Origin: Pseudomonadota bacterium
GTDB lineage: Bacteria; Pseudomonadota; Alphaproteobacteria; Rhodospirillales; Magnetospirillaceae
Reading direction: 5' to 3'
DNA: 57,519 nucleotides
NCBI GenBank assembly: GCA_023426365.1
Contig: JAFAAW010000028.1
Span: 1 to 57,519, forward strand
This document shows, in pieces, positions 51,701 to 56,582 of the stretch (positions within the stretch are counted from its first letter, which is position 1; every line of letters begins with the position of its first letter). A program made the translations under genes and the position numbers. The notes under the pieces were generated by a model, which was not told the DNA's origin, ran no database searches, and worked only from the letters and a program-made list of their open reading frames with translations.

Positions 51701-54700
51701 CGGCGCCCAGGCCGTAGCCCCGGATCACCTCGGCCGTTTTGGAGGTGAAATGTTCCTGACTCGTAGCGATCAGCTTCTGCGGATGTAGTAGCAGGCTGAT
51801 GCCGCCCGCCAGCGCCATGCGGCAGCGCCCGGCCCGCAGCATGTGCACCGCCTCGTGCACGCAGGTGGACGAGGCCGAGCACATGGTGTCGAGGAAATAG
51901 GACGGCCCGGTGAAACCGTAGAAATAGGACACCATGTTGGGCACGGTGCCGGTATAGCTGCCGCTGGCCAACGAGCCGCGCATCAGCATGTTCTGGAAGC
52001 CGTAGAGATCGTACTCGTTGGTCATCGACCCCATGATCACGGCGACGTCGCCGCCCATGCGCGTCCGCATGGTTTCGCGCGAGTATCCGGCATCCTCGAA
52101 CGCCTCGACGGCGGTTTGCAGGAACAGCCGCACCTCGGGCGACATCAGTTCCGCCTCGTATTGCGAGATGCGGAAATAGCGCGGGTCGAAGGCGGCGATA
52201 TCGTCCAGGAAGCAGCCGGTCCGCACCACTGTCTTGCCCAGCACGTCGCGCTCCGGGTGCAGCAGCGCCGGATGGTTCCAGCGGTCGGCCGGATAGGGCT
52301 GGAAGCCGTGCAGGCCCTGGGCCAGCATGTCCCAGAACGCCTGCTGGTCCTCGGCCTTGGCCACCTTCAGCGACAGGCCGACGATCGCGACGTCGTGATC
52401 GCCACGCCCATCCTCGGTGGGTTGGGCGCGGATCACCTCTGCCGCCATGCGCTCGGGCTGGGCGGCGGTCGGGGCGGCGGCGGGTGGGGAGTCGCCCAGC
52501 GCGCGGGTCAGCGCCATGGCGTGCTCGGCCGCCAGATGTGCGGCGATGCCGGCCAGATCGACGTATTCGAAGAACAGAGTCTTCGATAGCGGCCCCAATG
52601 CCTCTTCCAGACGGTTGGTGGCCTCGACGATGGCGATGGAATCCAGGCCGTATTCGTCCAGCTTGCGGTTGGCGCGGATCTGCCCTGGCTCCAGATGCAG
52701 CACGTCGGCCAGCACGCCCCGGACGAAGTCCAGGGCTTGGGCGGCCAGATCGGCGGGCGCGGCGGGGGCGGGGGTGTCCTCGGGCGTTGCCGGGATCCCC
52801 TGGCCGAAATCCGCCAGCAGCTGCCGCAGCCGTTCCGGCCGGCCGTGCAGAACCGTGGCGCAGGACGGCGCGCCCGGCGCAAGCAATCTCTCCAGCGCGG
52901 CCAAACCGGTCGCGGTGGGCATGGGAACGGTGCCGAACCGGCGGGTCAGCGCCGCCTGGGTGGCGGCGTCCACGCCCATGCCGCCCTCGGCCCACAGCGG
53001 CCACGCCACCGACAGGATGACGCCCGGACGCCCGCCTGCGATGGCGCGGGCTTCGGCAAAACCATCCATGAAGGCATTGGCGGCGCTGTAGCCGGCCTGC
53101 CCGGCATTGCCGAACCGTGCGGCCACCGACGAGCAAAGTACGAGGAAATCCAGATCGAGATGACGCGTCGCGGCGTCCAACACCAGGGTTCCCGCCACCT
53201 TGGGGGCCAGGACGTCGGTTTCTCCGGCCGCCGCGCGGGTCAGGATGTAGGCGTCGTCCAGCACGCCGGCGGCATGGATCACCCCCTTCAGGCGCGCCAT
53301 GCCCGCCACCGCCGCCGCCACCGCGTGCCGGTCGGTCAGGTCGCAGGCCACATAGCGCACCCGCCCGCCCAGTTCCGTCAGGCGCGGATCCTCGGCGGGC
53401 ACCGTGGCGCGGCCGCTCAGCACCACTTGGCCGGCGCCGCGTTCCAGCAGCCAGCGGGCGAAGATGCGGCCCAGTCCCCCCAAACCGCCGGTGACCCAAT
53501 AGGTGGCGTCGGGATCAAGGGCCGGCTGGTGGTCGGCGCCGGGGATTTCCTCGGGTATCCAGGCAAGGCGGCGGCCGTCGGCGTCATGGCGCAGCTCGGG
53601 CCAGCCGTCGCCGCGCGCCCCCTCGGCCGCCGCGATGGCGGCCAAGCGTTCGGGCGTGGCCGCTCCGGCCACGTGCACAACGGCGCCGTCAAGGCGGGGC
53701 TGTTCCTGCCGCGCCGTCATCAGCAGCGCCGCCAGCGGCCGGGTCAGCGTCGGCGGCAGCGCGGCATCGGCGAGCACCAGGATGCGATCGCGCGATTGTC
53801 CGCGCATGCGGTCGCGAATCACGCCATGCAGCGCCGCGAACCATGCCGCCGCCGTCGCCGCCGGGTCGCGGTCGTCGGCAGGGGGCAGGCGGATGGCCCC
53901 GGGCGGCCCCTCATCCAACCCGGCCAGCACCACGGTGACCGGCCGCCTGCCGTCCTGGGTGGACGGCAGCGGGCATTCCTGCCAACGCCCCGCCGCCAGG
54001 AACGGCTGGGGGAAGGCCGGGGCGGCAGCCATGGCGCGCAGCGACAGGTCGTGGAAGGCGGCACGCGGGCGACCGTCCCTGTCCAGCAATTCAATGTCCA
54101 GGCGGATCAGGCCTTCGGCCGCCGGGACGGCGGCAGGGCGTACCCGCGCCCACATCACCGGCTCGCATGGCCCCCACATTTCCAGCCGGCGACAGGCGAA
54201 GGGCACGGCGGCCCCCTCCAGTGGCTTGTCGTCCAGCGCCGCCCAGGCCTGAACGGCGGCGTCCAGCACGATGGGATGCAGCGGCATGGCGGCCAGTCCG
54301 GGGTGCAGCCGGCGGCCCAGCTTGATCTGTGCCAGCACGAAACCGTCGCCTACGTGAATGTGCGACAACGCCTGGAAGGCGGGGCCGTGCTCGACGCCGG
54401 CGGCACGCAGGCGGGCATAGCATTCGGCGGGCGCCATGGTGCGGGTGGCGGCGGAGCGCAGCGCGCCCAGATCCAGCGCGGCGGGTGGCGGCTCGGAAAC
54501 GGGTCGCAGGGTGCCCTGGGCGCGATCCTCGCCCGATTGTGCCAGGGTGAAGGCGACGAGATCGCCGTCCTGACGCTTCAGGATGATCTCGGCGTCGGTG
54601 GTGCCGTCACCGCCGGCCACCGGGCGCGTCCACACCCAGTCGTCGAAGCGCCAGCCGGCGGGCGGGCGTTCCAGGGCGCGTTCGGCGGCGGCGCGCGCCA

Positions 54701-56582
54701 TTTCCAGCGCCGCCATGCCGGGCAGAACCCGTACGCCGGCCACATGGTGGTCGGCCCAGACCGGCGCGTCGCCGTGCAACCGTGTCAGCCAGCGCACGGC
54801 GTCGAAATCCGAGACGTTGCGGTGAAGCAGCGGATGGGGCACGGCGCCGGCGTCCTTGGTTGGCACCGACAAATCGAGCCAGTGGCGCTGGCGATCGAAG
54901 GGATAAAGGGGCGCGTGGATACGCCTCGCCTTGCGTTTGGGCCAGACCACCGCCTCGCCGTCAACCCAGCGTTGGCCGGGGCCGTCGCCGCCTTGGCCCG
55001 GCAGCAGCAGGCCGGGATGCGGCCGTTCCGTCGCCAGGGCGTCCAGCGCCGCCGCCGCCTGATCCCAGGTGGCGGCGGTGACCGCGGCGCGGGTTTCCAT
55101 GGCCTCGCGGCCGGTTTGCAGGGTGTGGGCAAGGTCCACCAGCGCCACGCCGGCCGGCGGGTGGGTGGCGAAATCGCGCAGCATCGCCGCCAATGCCCGC
55201 AGGCGCTCGCCGTCACGGGCCGACAACGGCAGCACCACAGGGCCGCGTCCGGATTTGGACGGTGGCGGTTCCGGCGCCTCCTCGATCACCGCGTGGCCAT
55301 TGGAACCGCCGAAGCCGAACGAACTGACGCCCGCCCGGCGCGGCGCTCCGGCGCGCCGGGGCCACGGCGTCGCCTCGGCCTGGATGCGGAAATCGCTGCC
55401 CGACAGGTCACTCAGGCGGTTGAGGTGTTGGAAGCCCACATTGGCCGGCAGCAGGCCGTATCGAAGTGCCGCCAGGACCTTGACCATCCCGGCCACTCCG
55501 GCCGCGCCTTCCAGATGGCCCAGATTGGTCTTGACCGAGCCGATGCCGATGGCGTCGGGGCGCGGCCGGGTGCCCGCCGCCGCGTGCAGCCGGACAAAGG
55601 CCCGCTTCAGTCCGGCGATTTCAATGGGATCGCCCAGCGGCGTGCCGGGACCGTGCGCTTCGATGTACGAGATGTCGGCGGGTGCGACATCGGCACTGCG
55701 ATGCACTTCGGCGATCAGGTCGGCCTGGGCCTCGGGGTTGGTCACCGTCAGGGAATTGGTGCGTCCGCCATGGTTGACGCCGACGCCGCGGATCACGCCA
55801 TGGATGGGGTCGCCATCGGCCAGCGCCCGCTCCAGCGGTTTGAGCAGAAGCACCGCGCCGCCCTCGCCGCGCACATAGCCGTCGGCGGCCTCGTCGAAGG
55901 CCTTGGCGCGGCCGTCGCGCGACAGCATGCCGGCCTTGGAAAAGGCGACGAAATGGTTGGGCGACCAGATCAGGTTGACGCCGCCGGCCAGCGCCATGTC
56001 GCATTGTCCCGTCCGCAGTGCCGCCACCGCGTCGTGCACGGCGGTCAGCGAGGCGGCGCAGGCGGTGTCGTTGGTGACGCTGGGACCGCGCAAGTCAAAG
56101 AAATGCGAGACGCGGTTGGCGATGATGGAAAAGGCGATGCCGGTCGGGGTGTAGGCATCCACCGCCGCCAGATGCTTTTCCAGCAATTCGGCGTAATCCC
56201 AGTGGCACACCCCCATGAACACGCCGGTGCGGCTGCCCGCCAGGGCCGAGGCGCGATAGCCCGCATCCTCGATGGCATGCCAGGACATTTCCAAGGCGAA
56301 ACGCTGCTGCGGGTCCATCCACGCCGCCTCGCGCGGGGAAATGGCGAAAAAGCCCGCGTCGAAGCAATCGGCGTCGGCGACGAAACCGCCCCAGATGCTG
56401 GCGGTCTTATTGTCGCGGGCCGGATTGCCGCGCCACGCCTCCTTGTCCCAGCGCTGGGCCGGAACCTCGGTGATCAGCGAGCGCGCCGCCGCCAGATGGT
56501 CCCACAGCCCGTCCAGCGAATCGGCGCCGGGTAGGCGCAGACCCACGCCGATGATGGCGATGGCGGCGGGGGGCGGCGTCAT
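37215..56582 (-). CDS. Trans-AT PKS megasynthase A (6455 aa), glutarimide-type start with beta-branching module
   Basis: Domain order with rough residues: KS 8-440; DH 585-860; KR 862-1235; ACP (Ser ~1314); KS 1395-1828; B domain 1988-2245; ACP (~2295); KS 2371-2785; KR 2811-3195; ACP (~3247); KS 3320-3748; Ser-less ACP-like insertion 3786-3860; methyltransferase 4001-4315; ACP (~4355); KS 4427-4837; ECH 5165-5402; twin ACPs (~5460, ~5555); KS 5628-6045; degenerate DH 6215-6453. The protein begins directly with a KS, so the starter arrives from another protein. ATG 56582 overlaps the stop of the enoylreductase gene (ATGA), which fixes the start; the 42-codon 5' extension lies inside that gene. 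No AT is present. It ends in mid-module, completed by the ACP at the start of megasynthase B. Confidence 0.97.
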   Translation of the reverse strand: MTPPPAAIAIIGVGLRLPGADSLDGLWDHLAAARSLITEVPAQRWDKEAWRGNPARDNKTASIWGGFVADADCFDAGFFAISPREAAWMDPQQRFALEMSWHAIEDAGYRASALAGSRTGVFMGVCHWDYAELLEKHLAAVDAYTPTGIAFSIIANRVSHFFDLRGPSVTNDTACAASLTAVHDAVAALRTGQCDMALAGGVNLIWSPNHFVAFSKAGMLSRDGRAKAFDEAADGYVRGEGGAVLLLKPLERALADGDPIHGVIRGVGVNHGGRTNSLTVTNPEAQADLIAEVHRSADVAPADISYIEAHGPGTPLGDPIEIAGLKRAFVRLHAAAGTRPRPDAIGIGSVKTNLGHLEGAAGVAGMVKVLAALRYGLLPANVGFQHLNRLSDLSGSDFRIQAEATPWPRRAGAPRRAGVSSFGFGGSNGHAVIEEAPEPPPSKSGRGPVVLPLSARDGERLRALAAMLRDFATHPPAGVALVDLAHTLQTGREAMETRAAVTAATWDQAAAALDALATERPHPGLLLPGQGGDGPGQRWVDGEAVVWPKRKARRIHAPLYPFDRQRHWLDLSVPTKDAGAVPHPLLHRNVSDFDAVRWLTRLHGDAPVWADHHVAGVRVLPGMAALEMARAAAERALERPPAGWRFDDWVWTRPVAGGDGTTDAEIILKRQDGDLVAFTLAQSGEDRAQGTLRPVSEPPPAALDLGALRSAATRTMAPAECYARLRAAGVEHGPAFQALSHIHVGDGFVLAQIKLGRRLHPGLAAMPLHPIVLDAAVQAWAALDDKPLEGAAVPFACRRLEMWGPCEPVMWARVRPAAVPAAEGLIRLDIELLDRDGRPRAAFHDLSLRAMAAAPAFPQPFLAAGRWQECPLPSTQDGRRPVTVVLAGLDEGPPGAIRLPPADDRDPAATAAAWFAALHGVIRDRMRGQSRDRILVLADAALPPTLTRPLAALLMTARQEQPRLDGAVVHVAGAATPERLAAIAAAEGARGDGWPELRHDADGRRLAWIPEEIPGADHQPALDPDATYWVTGGLGGLGRIFARWLLERGAGQVVLSGRATVPAEDPRLTELGGRVRYVACDLTDRHAVAAAVAGMARLKGVIHAAGVLDDAYILTRAAAGETDVLAPKVAGTLVLDAATRHLDLDFLVLCSSVAARFGNAGQAGYSAANAFMDGFAEARAIAGGRPGVILSVAWPLWAEGGMGVDAATQAALTRRFGTVPMPTATGLAALERLLAPGAPSCATVLHGRPERLRQLLADFGQGIPATPEDTPAPAAPADLAAQALDFVRGVLADVLHLEPGQIRANRKLDEYGLDSIAIVEATNRLEEALGPLSKTLFFEYVDLAGIAAHLAAEHAMALTRALGDSPPAAAPTAAQPERMAAEVIRAQPTEDGRGDHDVAIVGLSLKVAKAEDQQAFWDMLAQGLHGFQPYPADRWNHPALLHPERDVLGKTVVRTGCFLDDIAAFDPRYFRISQYEAELMSPEVRLFLQTAVEAFEDAGYSRETMRTRMGGDVAVIMGSMTNEYDLYGFQNMLMRGSLASGSYTGTVPNMVSYFYGFTGPSYFLDTMCSASSTCVHEAVHMLRAGRCRMALAGGISLLLHPQKLIATSQEHFTSKTAEVIRGYGLGADGTILGEGVGALVLKRLADAERDGDHIYGVIRGTAVSNAGIRNGFTVPNPHQQAAAIEAALDDAGITADTIGYVEGHGSGTALGDPIEVKALTQAWRRHSDTVQTCPIGTVKSNVGHLLAASGLAGIVKVLMQMRHGMLAPSLHAETLNPNIPFDQTPFVVQRRLEPWTRRRDATGAEIPRRAGITSIGAGGMNSHIVVEEYTAPPAAAAADAGPHILVLSAMGEAQLAEVARRFHAHLLAHPDQSLGDLAYTLQVGRNQLPCRMAVVVADRAAAAARLAAFIAAPGAAPDLHYARTILDCDPLPADLGDPESVAAAWVSGTELDWDALHAGRQPRRLSLPSYPFERVRCWYPEWPDAPSVVHPLGSRQKLHPLIGENRSDLSGLRYATRLYLDELRDYVQKRDRRPELVPLAALEAMLAVARVAGISGPLALADLRVLADMDWGNAQELTADLDTDTVRLAVDGTAWAEARLMPPLPRPVPESTGGTRIDAAELYDRLRRRGYDFAPYLESVAHAVLAPDGAVTCVLRADPPQQDHFKRGTCIAAPALAAAFQALLLATDGPAVLAGLDGAMLSGGADIVRIIAAPEDDGFGLWFLDDDGAPVAACHGVRLAASASAAQATQPQTAEADPRIALADELRAHAAELLKFPAEQLGTREAFHDLGFDSISLARLAAALSTAYGITLSPAVFFEAEHVEALADHLIARHGVAPAAAPAAAPIAAPWQPQARPAKATIPTMRASARPDAVAVIGMAGRFPGADSVQALFDRLLAGEDLTGPVPDDRGFKTRWHGGFLTDVDRFDAALFRVSPVEAERMDPQQRLMLETAWRCLEDSGYRPDEMPAGTAVFVGASALDYAQLLREAAIADGYAATGNSLAMIANRISHFFNWSGASQTVDTACSSSLVALLRGAEAVRRGDCPAALVGGVNLALAESGFLGPAQAGMLSPDGRCKAFGAAADGYGRGEGVVAVLLKRLDQAERDGDRILGLLVGGAENHGGRAGSLTAPSVTAQAALVRAAWAGIDPAGISYVEAHGTGTALGDPVEVNGLRRAWEALTGAAAVPQPFIALGTLKSNIGHLEAAAGLAGLVKILAALERGRLPATLHSEPPNPHLELAGSPFRLLRTAEDWPEGEAPRRAGLSSFGFGGANAHVVVEEYRPATPPRRAPLPPRPFAHTRFWLPGGRNATLAFTPVWREATTGSAPRPHRLVVAAGVDVAANGAQLVSAPLEPSALAPRLLGLLQGAMASDTLVQLVVPQGAAVAGLGAMIDSATLESPRLAGQVIEVAPGVAPAELARRLAAEDGDSRVRYDGARRLVRRWRELPPGGIAPWRPRGVFLITGAMGGLGRLLARHIAATVPGAVLVLAGSRPEDESRAAFVDEVRRLGAVAAYRRADMADRSAVHALVRHVVEVHGRLDVVLHCAGTLRDGWLRTKTADDLAAVLAPKAGGAAALVEACAGLDLDALVLFSSLAGAFGNAGQADYAAANGVLGAMAEAHGLPLVAIDWPLWSEGGMGIDAATAEALFRRMGQRPLDSRAGLETLERILAAKVCRAAVLAGDESSIRAFFAPEPEQDAPHPETPSVADTSVARQVAARLAALFAQAGGFAPGAVHADVPLEEYGIDSLMITRLNAALGDIFASLPKTLFFQYRTLAEVANHLAAAHGPACRQWLGDGAAAPAPATACAPVRPVSAAADEPIAIIGIAGRYPGAETLDQFWENLCAGRHMVGEIPADRWRLDGFYTPDRDRAAAEGLSYGKWGAFLDGFADFDPLFFRISPRDAAAMDPQERLFLMCAWAAAEDAGYAPARLAAANPVGVFVGITKTGFALHDAFPGEGGVMVRPQTSFAGAANRVSHALNLSGASLAVDTMCSASLTALHEACESLRAGRVSMALAGGVNLYLHPRTYVDLSAARMLSAHGRCAAFGAGADGFVPGEGVGCVVLKPLSRAVADGDRIHAVIRATAINHGGRSNGYTVPNPAAQRDLVRAALAHAGLSARDVTCVEAHGTGTELGDPIEVEGLIQAFAPDTPERGFCALGSVKSNIGHLEAAAGMAGLTKVVLALRHRQLPPTLHAETVNPNLRLDDSPFILQRALGPWPAGPRVACVSSFGAGGANAHVIVAEWHEPRAEAAEHGPQAIVLSARTPERLRVHAANLLAALQSRSPINTAALRAHLADMLGVTPDDINDDEDFDTLGLVPAQRLGLLRWIERQRGHAVDPATFAHLSTLGQLAAHLDGGAPTPSTPALADIAYTLQVGREAMEHRLALVASEAGELADRLRRWLDGDAHAAATGHAATPGCADDGRAARWWQEGRLDTLVAEWAAGLRVDWAALPRLVRPSIVSLPTYPFERHRFWLPITVDGAAIIAAPQGDAALTAEAAALDRAIAPVLARLLADVPNVVPALERWRDSARTLVADAAVCTDPWAAWNALGAPTAQMRLAETCLRALPDILAGRRQATAVMFPEGRLDLVEAVYKNNATAARFSRHLAQAAAAFVAASPLPQLRVLEIGAGTGGTSEPVFEALSSQWDRIAEYRYTDLSRAFLIHAERTYGPRVPPLTTALFDVEKPLAGQDVAPGGYDLVIAANVLHATTDMARTLAHVRQLLAPGGVLLINETATATLFTHVTFGLLEGWWRFTDAWRRIPGTPSLSQDSWRDVLAEAGLEWLAGSSEAERGLGQQLIAARADAHRGPVASASAPVPAGDMRQRLLTAIGETLNMPAAAIDPARSFADYGLDSILGAELVHRLRRDLGVRLEQADLFDHKNASELEGFLARQTPMAAMPASATVTAATEATPTSSATTAGEQPIAIVGYAGRFARSPDAEALWRHLAAGRDLVEPARRFDLETLYRDAVPGTYGRHGSFLDDIAAFDPAFFGISGLEARYMDPQQRLFLEEAWKTLEHAGHAGPDIQGRRVGVFAGCSSGDYHELFGTNVPGQAFWGNTASLVPARIAYFLDLKGPAVAVDTACSSSLVAVHLACRSLWNGECDMALAGGVFVQCTPRFFRSANQAGMLSPSGRCAAFGAGADGIVPGEAVGAVLLRPLADALADGDTVHGVIVASGTNQDGTTNGITAPSAQSQERLMRTVYDRFGIAPDSVGLVEAHGTGTPLGDPIEHAALARAYGSLPAGSVLLGSVKSNIGHATTAAGIAGLIKVLLSLKHGTVPPTLHFNGGNPAIRFAEAPFAVNSAPAPWPLAHRRAAISSFGFSGTNAHVVVDQPPAPAPRPPAPGPYLFVLGGRDRALLRRQAQALAEHLAAHPELAAADIAFTLAAGRRPLHHRLAVIASDAAELQDRLRRWLDGEEVAVIGAAEIPGTNPEPATGDLESIARAVLAGAALPLARLFPQGGTRVPLPATLLAATRCWVTEAATSSTAPVAVRAALPLRLPPAEILAGPFTPQAPARVALAPLSTDGRVERRAAAEGIRHLVVTGAADPAAELAAAGADQTLRVVVVEGAAALPPCELPVVAVAGASGADFTAAGPQAALALAEQIAQAPRLALVELKRAMSRPGRVPQDVLPEWRNLWIEAAAAPAWSGNGAPLPLTSDRVEATLFDDGVVLLRMVERADKNCFTDALMDGLSEAFAAITRLPQAKAVVLTGFDGYFACGGTRDGLQALQQGATRFTDRKIYSLPLVCPLPVIAAMQGHAIGAGWSLGMFCDHALFAAEGVYHSNYLWFGFTPGAGATLIFPARLGDALGREVLFTAREYRGRELGERQPALTVMPAARVEAAALALAHGLARHGRDRLTALKAQANASLVERLDGIFAEELDMHTRTFVGNDRVRERINRMFPTATPSATPTRPSTARPDLRRQVVESLAEELMIDAADIRDVAGFLELGLDSILAVTWLRKLNAALGTDLPATAVYAHPTIGALVEHLGGQRPTKTEAAPVPEPIPAPAPAHPLRRQVVDSLAEELMIDAADIRDGAGFLELGLDSILAVTWLRKLNAALGTDLPATAVYAHPTIGALVAHLSTLRPESEPKPEPAPVPVSTPAPAPAIIAPHAIAAPDAIAIIGASGRFPKSRDLDAFWDNIRAGRDCIEEVPPSRWDVSRFYHPDSLHPGTSYCKWMGVIDDVDCFDAGFFTITPREAELMDPQQRLFLEHAWQAFEDAALDPSGLGGSRCGVFVGAGPSGYADRIAESNAYSLLGSAGSILAARIAHLLDLRGPCISLDTACSSSLVAIAQACDSLLLGNCDMALAGGVCVMVGPEMFIDTSKVSMLSKDGRCFTFDARANGFVPGEGAGVLLLKRLADAERDGDPIHAVIRGWGTNQDGRTNGITAPNPQAQSRLIREVHRRFAIDPASIGLLECHGTGTPLGDPIEIEGLTGAFAGSSMAAGSCAIGSLKSNMGHLLAAAGVAGAIKAMLAVERSELPPTIQFERLNEHIRLDGTPFSVNTALRPWGGSTPRRAGVSSFGFSGTNAHVVVESAPTPPATARPGPWLLALSARTPERLAEQAEVLHRVAASRPGLDLGDLAHTLQVGRKAQPCRLAAVFTDRDGLLRLLSEAAAGRAAPGAHMSRGEATASPFDDDDARALVGAWLASGDAAKLDKVARLWSAGMAVDWRAGPGGRRLHLPGTVFARDRHWVDAQAPTPPMPPMPPAAAHPLLACASASAAFTVPPPPDGGLSLPELARAAAERACGRPVLGLKHLMWGAPPGATPRRLEVAVEADGQGWLYRVAAEDAPLSPLHLGEVDEAPTLPPPVTIAELCAGEDVAECGIPGVRRIWRQGERLTAHIGIDGSGMVFDPGLLDILVRLAALRDAGWRAPAEPPPAVRAAAALTAAGPCSGSLYLRIETAPGAAHPNLALFDGQGKPRLFLDGLRTAPLTALAEITLGESS
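39826..40021. repeat. Direct repeat, copy 1 (second ACP of the tandem pair)
   Basis: This is about 95% identical over 196 bp (9 differences by eye) to 40108-40303, with an offset of 282 bp (94 codons). It encodes the downstream ACP of module A5. Confidence 0.95.
40108..40303. repeat. Direct repeat, copy 2 (first ACP of the tandem pair)
   Basis: Partner of 39826-40021. It encodes the upstream ACP of module A5; most differences are silent, which points to recent duplication or gene conversion. Confidence 0.95.
43390..46635 (-). other. Module A4: KS - Ser-less ACP-like insertion - methyltransferase - ACP
   Basis: The KS is intact (DTMCSAS, EAHGTGT, SNIGHLE). Inside the KS-to-next-domain linker sits an ACP-like stretch (TAALRAHLADMLGVTPDDIN, then DTLGLVPAQRLGLL) without the phosphopantetheine Ser. 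The SAM domain has LEIGAGTGGTSEPVFEAL, most likely a C-methyltransferase. The ACP has YGLDSILGAEL. Confidence 0.85.
46715..49475 (-). other. Module A3: KS-KR-ACP
   Basis: The KS has DTACSSS, EAHGTGT and SNIGHLE. The KR has TGAMGGLG (one Gly replaced by Ala-Met) and DYAAAN, probably active. The ACP has YGIDSLMITRL. The expected product is a beta-hydroxyl. Confidence 0.85.
49570..52410 (-). other. Module A2: KS-B-ACP (branching module)
   Basis: The KS has DTMCSAS, EGHGSGT and SNVGHLL. The next domain starts like a DH (KLHPLIGENRSDLSGLRYAT) but has LYLDELRDYVQKRDRRPELV where a DH has HxxxGxxxxP, so it is not a dehydratase. By position it matches the branching (B) domain of glutarimide and lactone-forming modules. 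The ACP has LGFDSISLARL. Confidence 0.82.
52500..56582 (-). other. Module A1: KS-DH-KR-ACP
   Basis: The KS has DTACAAS, EAHGPGT (Pro for the usual Thr) and TNLGHLE. The DH has DHHVAGVRVLPG and HPIVLDAAVQ. The KR has TGGLGGLG and GYSAAN. The ACP has YGLDSIAIVE. It should deliver an enoyl thioester to module A2. No loading domain precedes it. Confidence 0.87.

Noticed and set aside
51866..51892. KS domains with DTMCSAS or DTMCSSS suspected of being inactive
   Set aside because: The nucleophilic Cys and both His motifs are present, and DTMC is a common variant in trans-AT KSs. Only the B11 KS has lost a catalytic residue.
26501..56534. Very long plus-strand open frames opposite the megasynthases (for example 26501-31546, 33137-35938, 40026-43634, 52695-56534)
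   Set aside because: They are antisense shadows created by G/C-rich third positions. Their translations are low-complexity, rich in Gly, Gln, His and Arg, without domains or ribosome sites, and the minus strand carries unmistakable catalytic motifs throughout.
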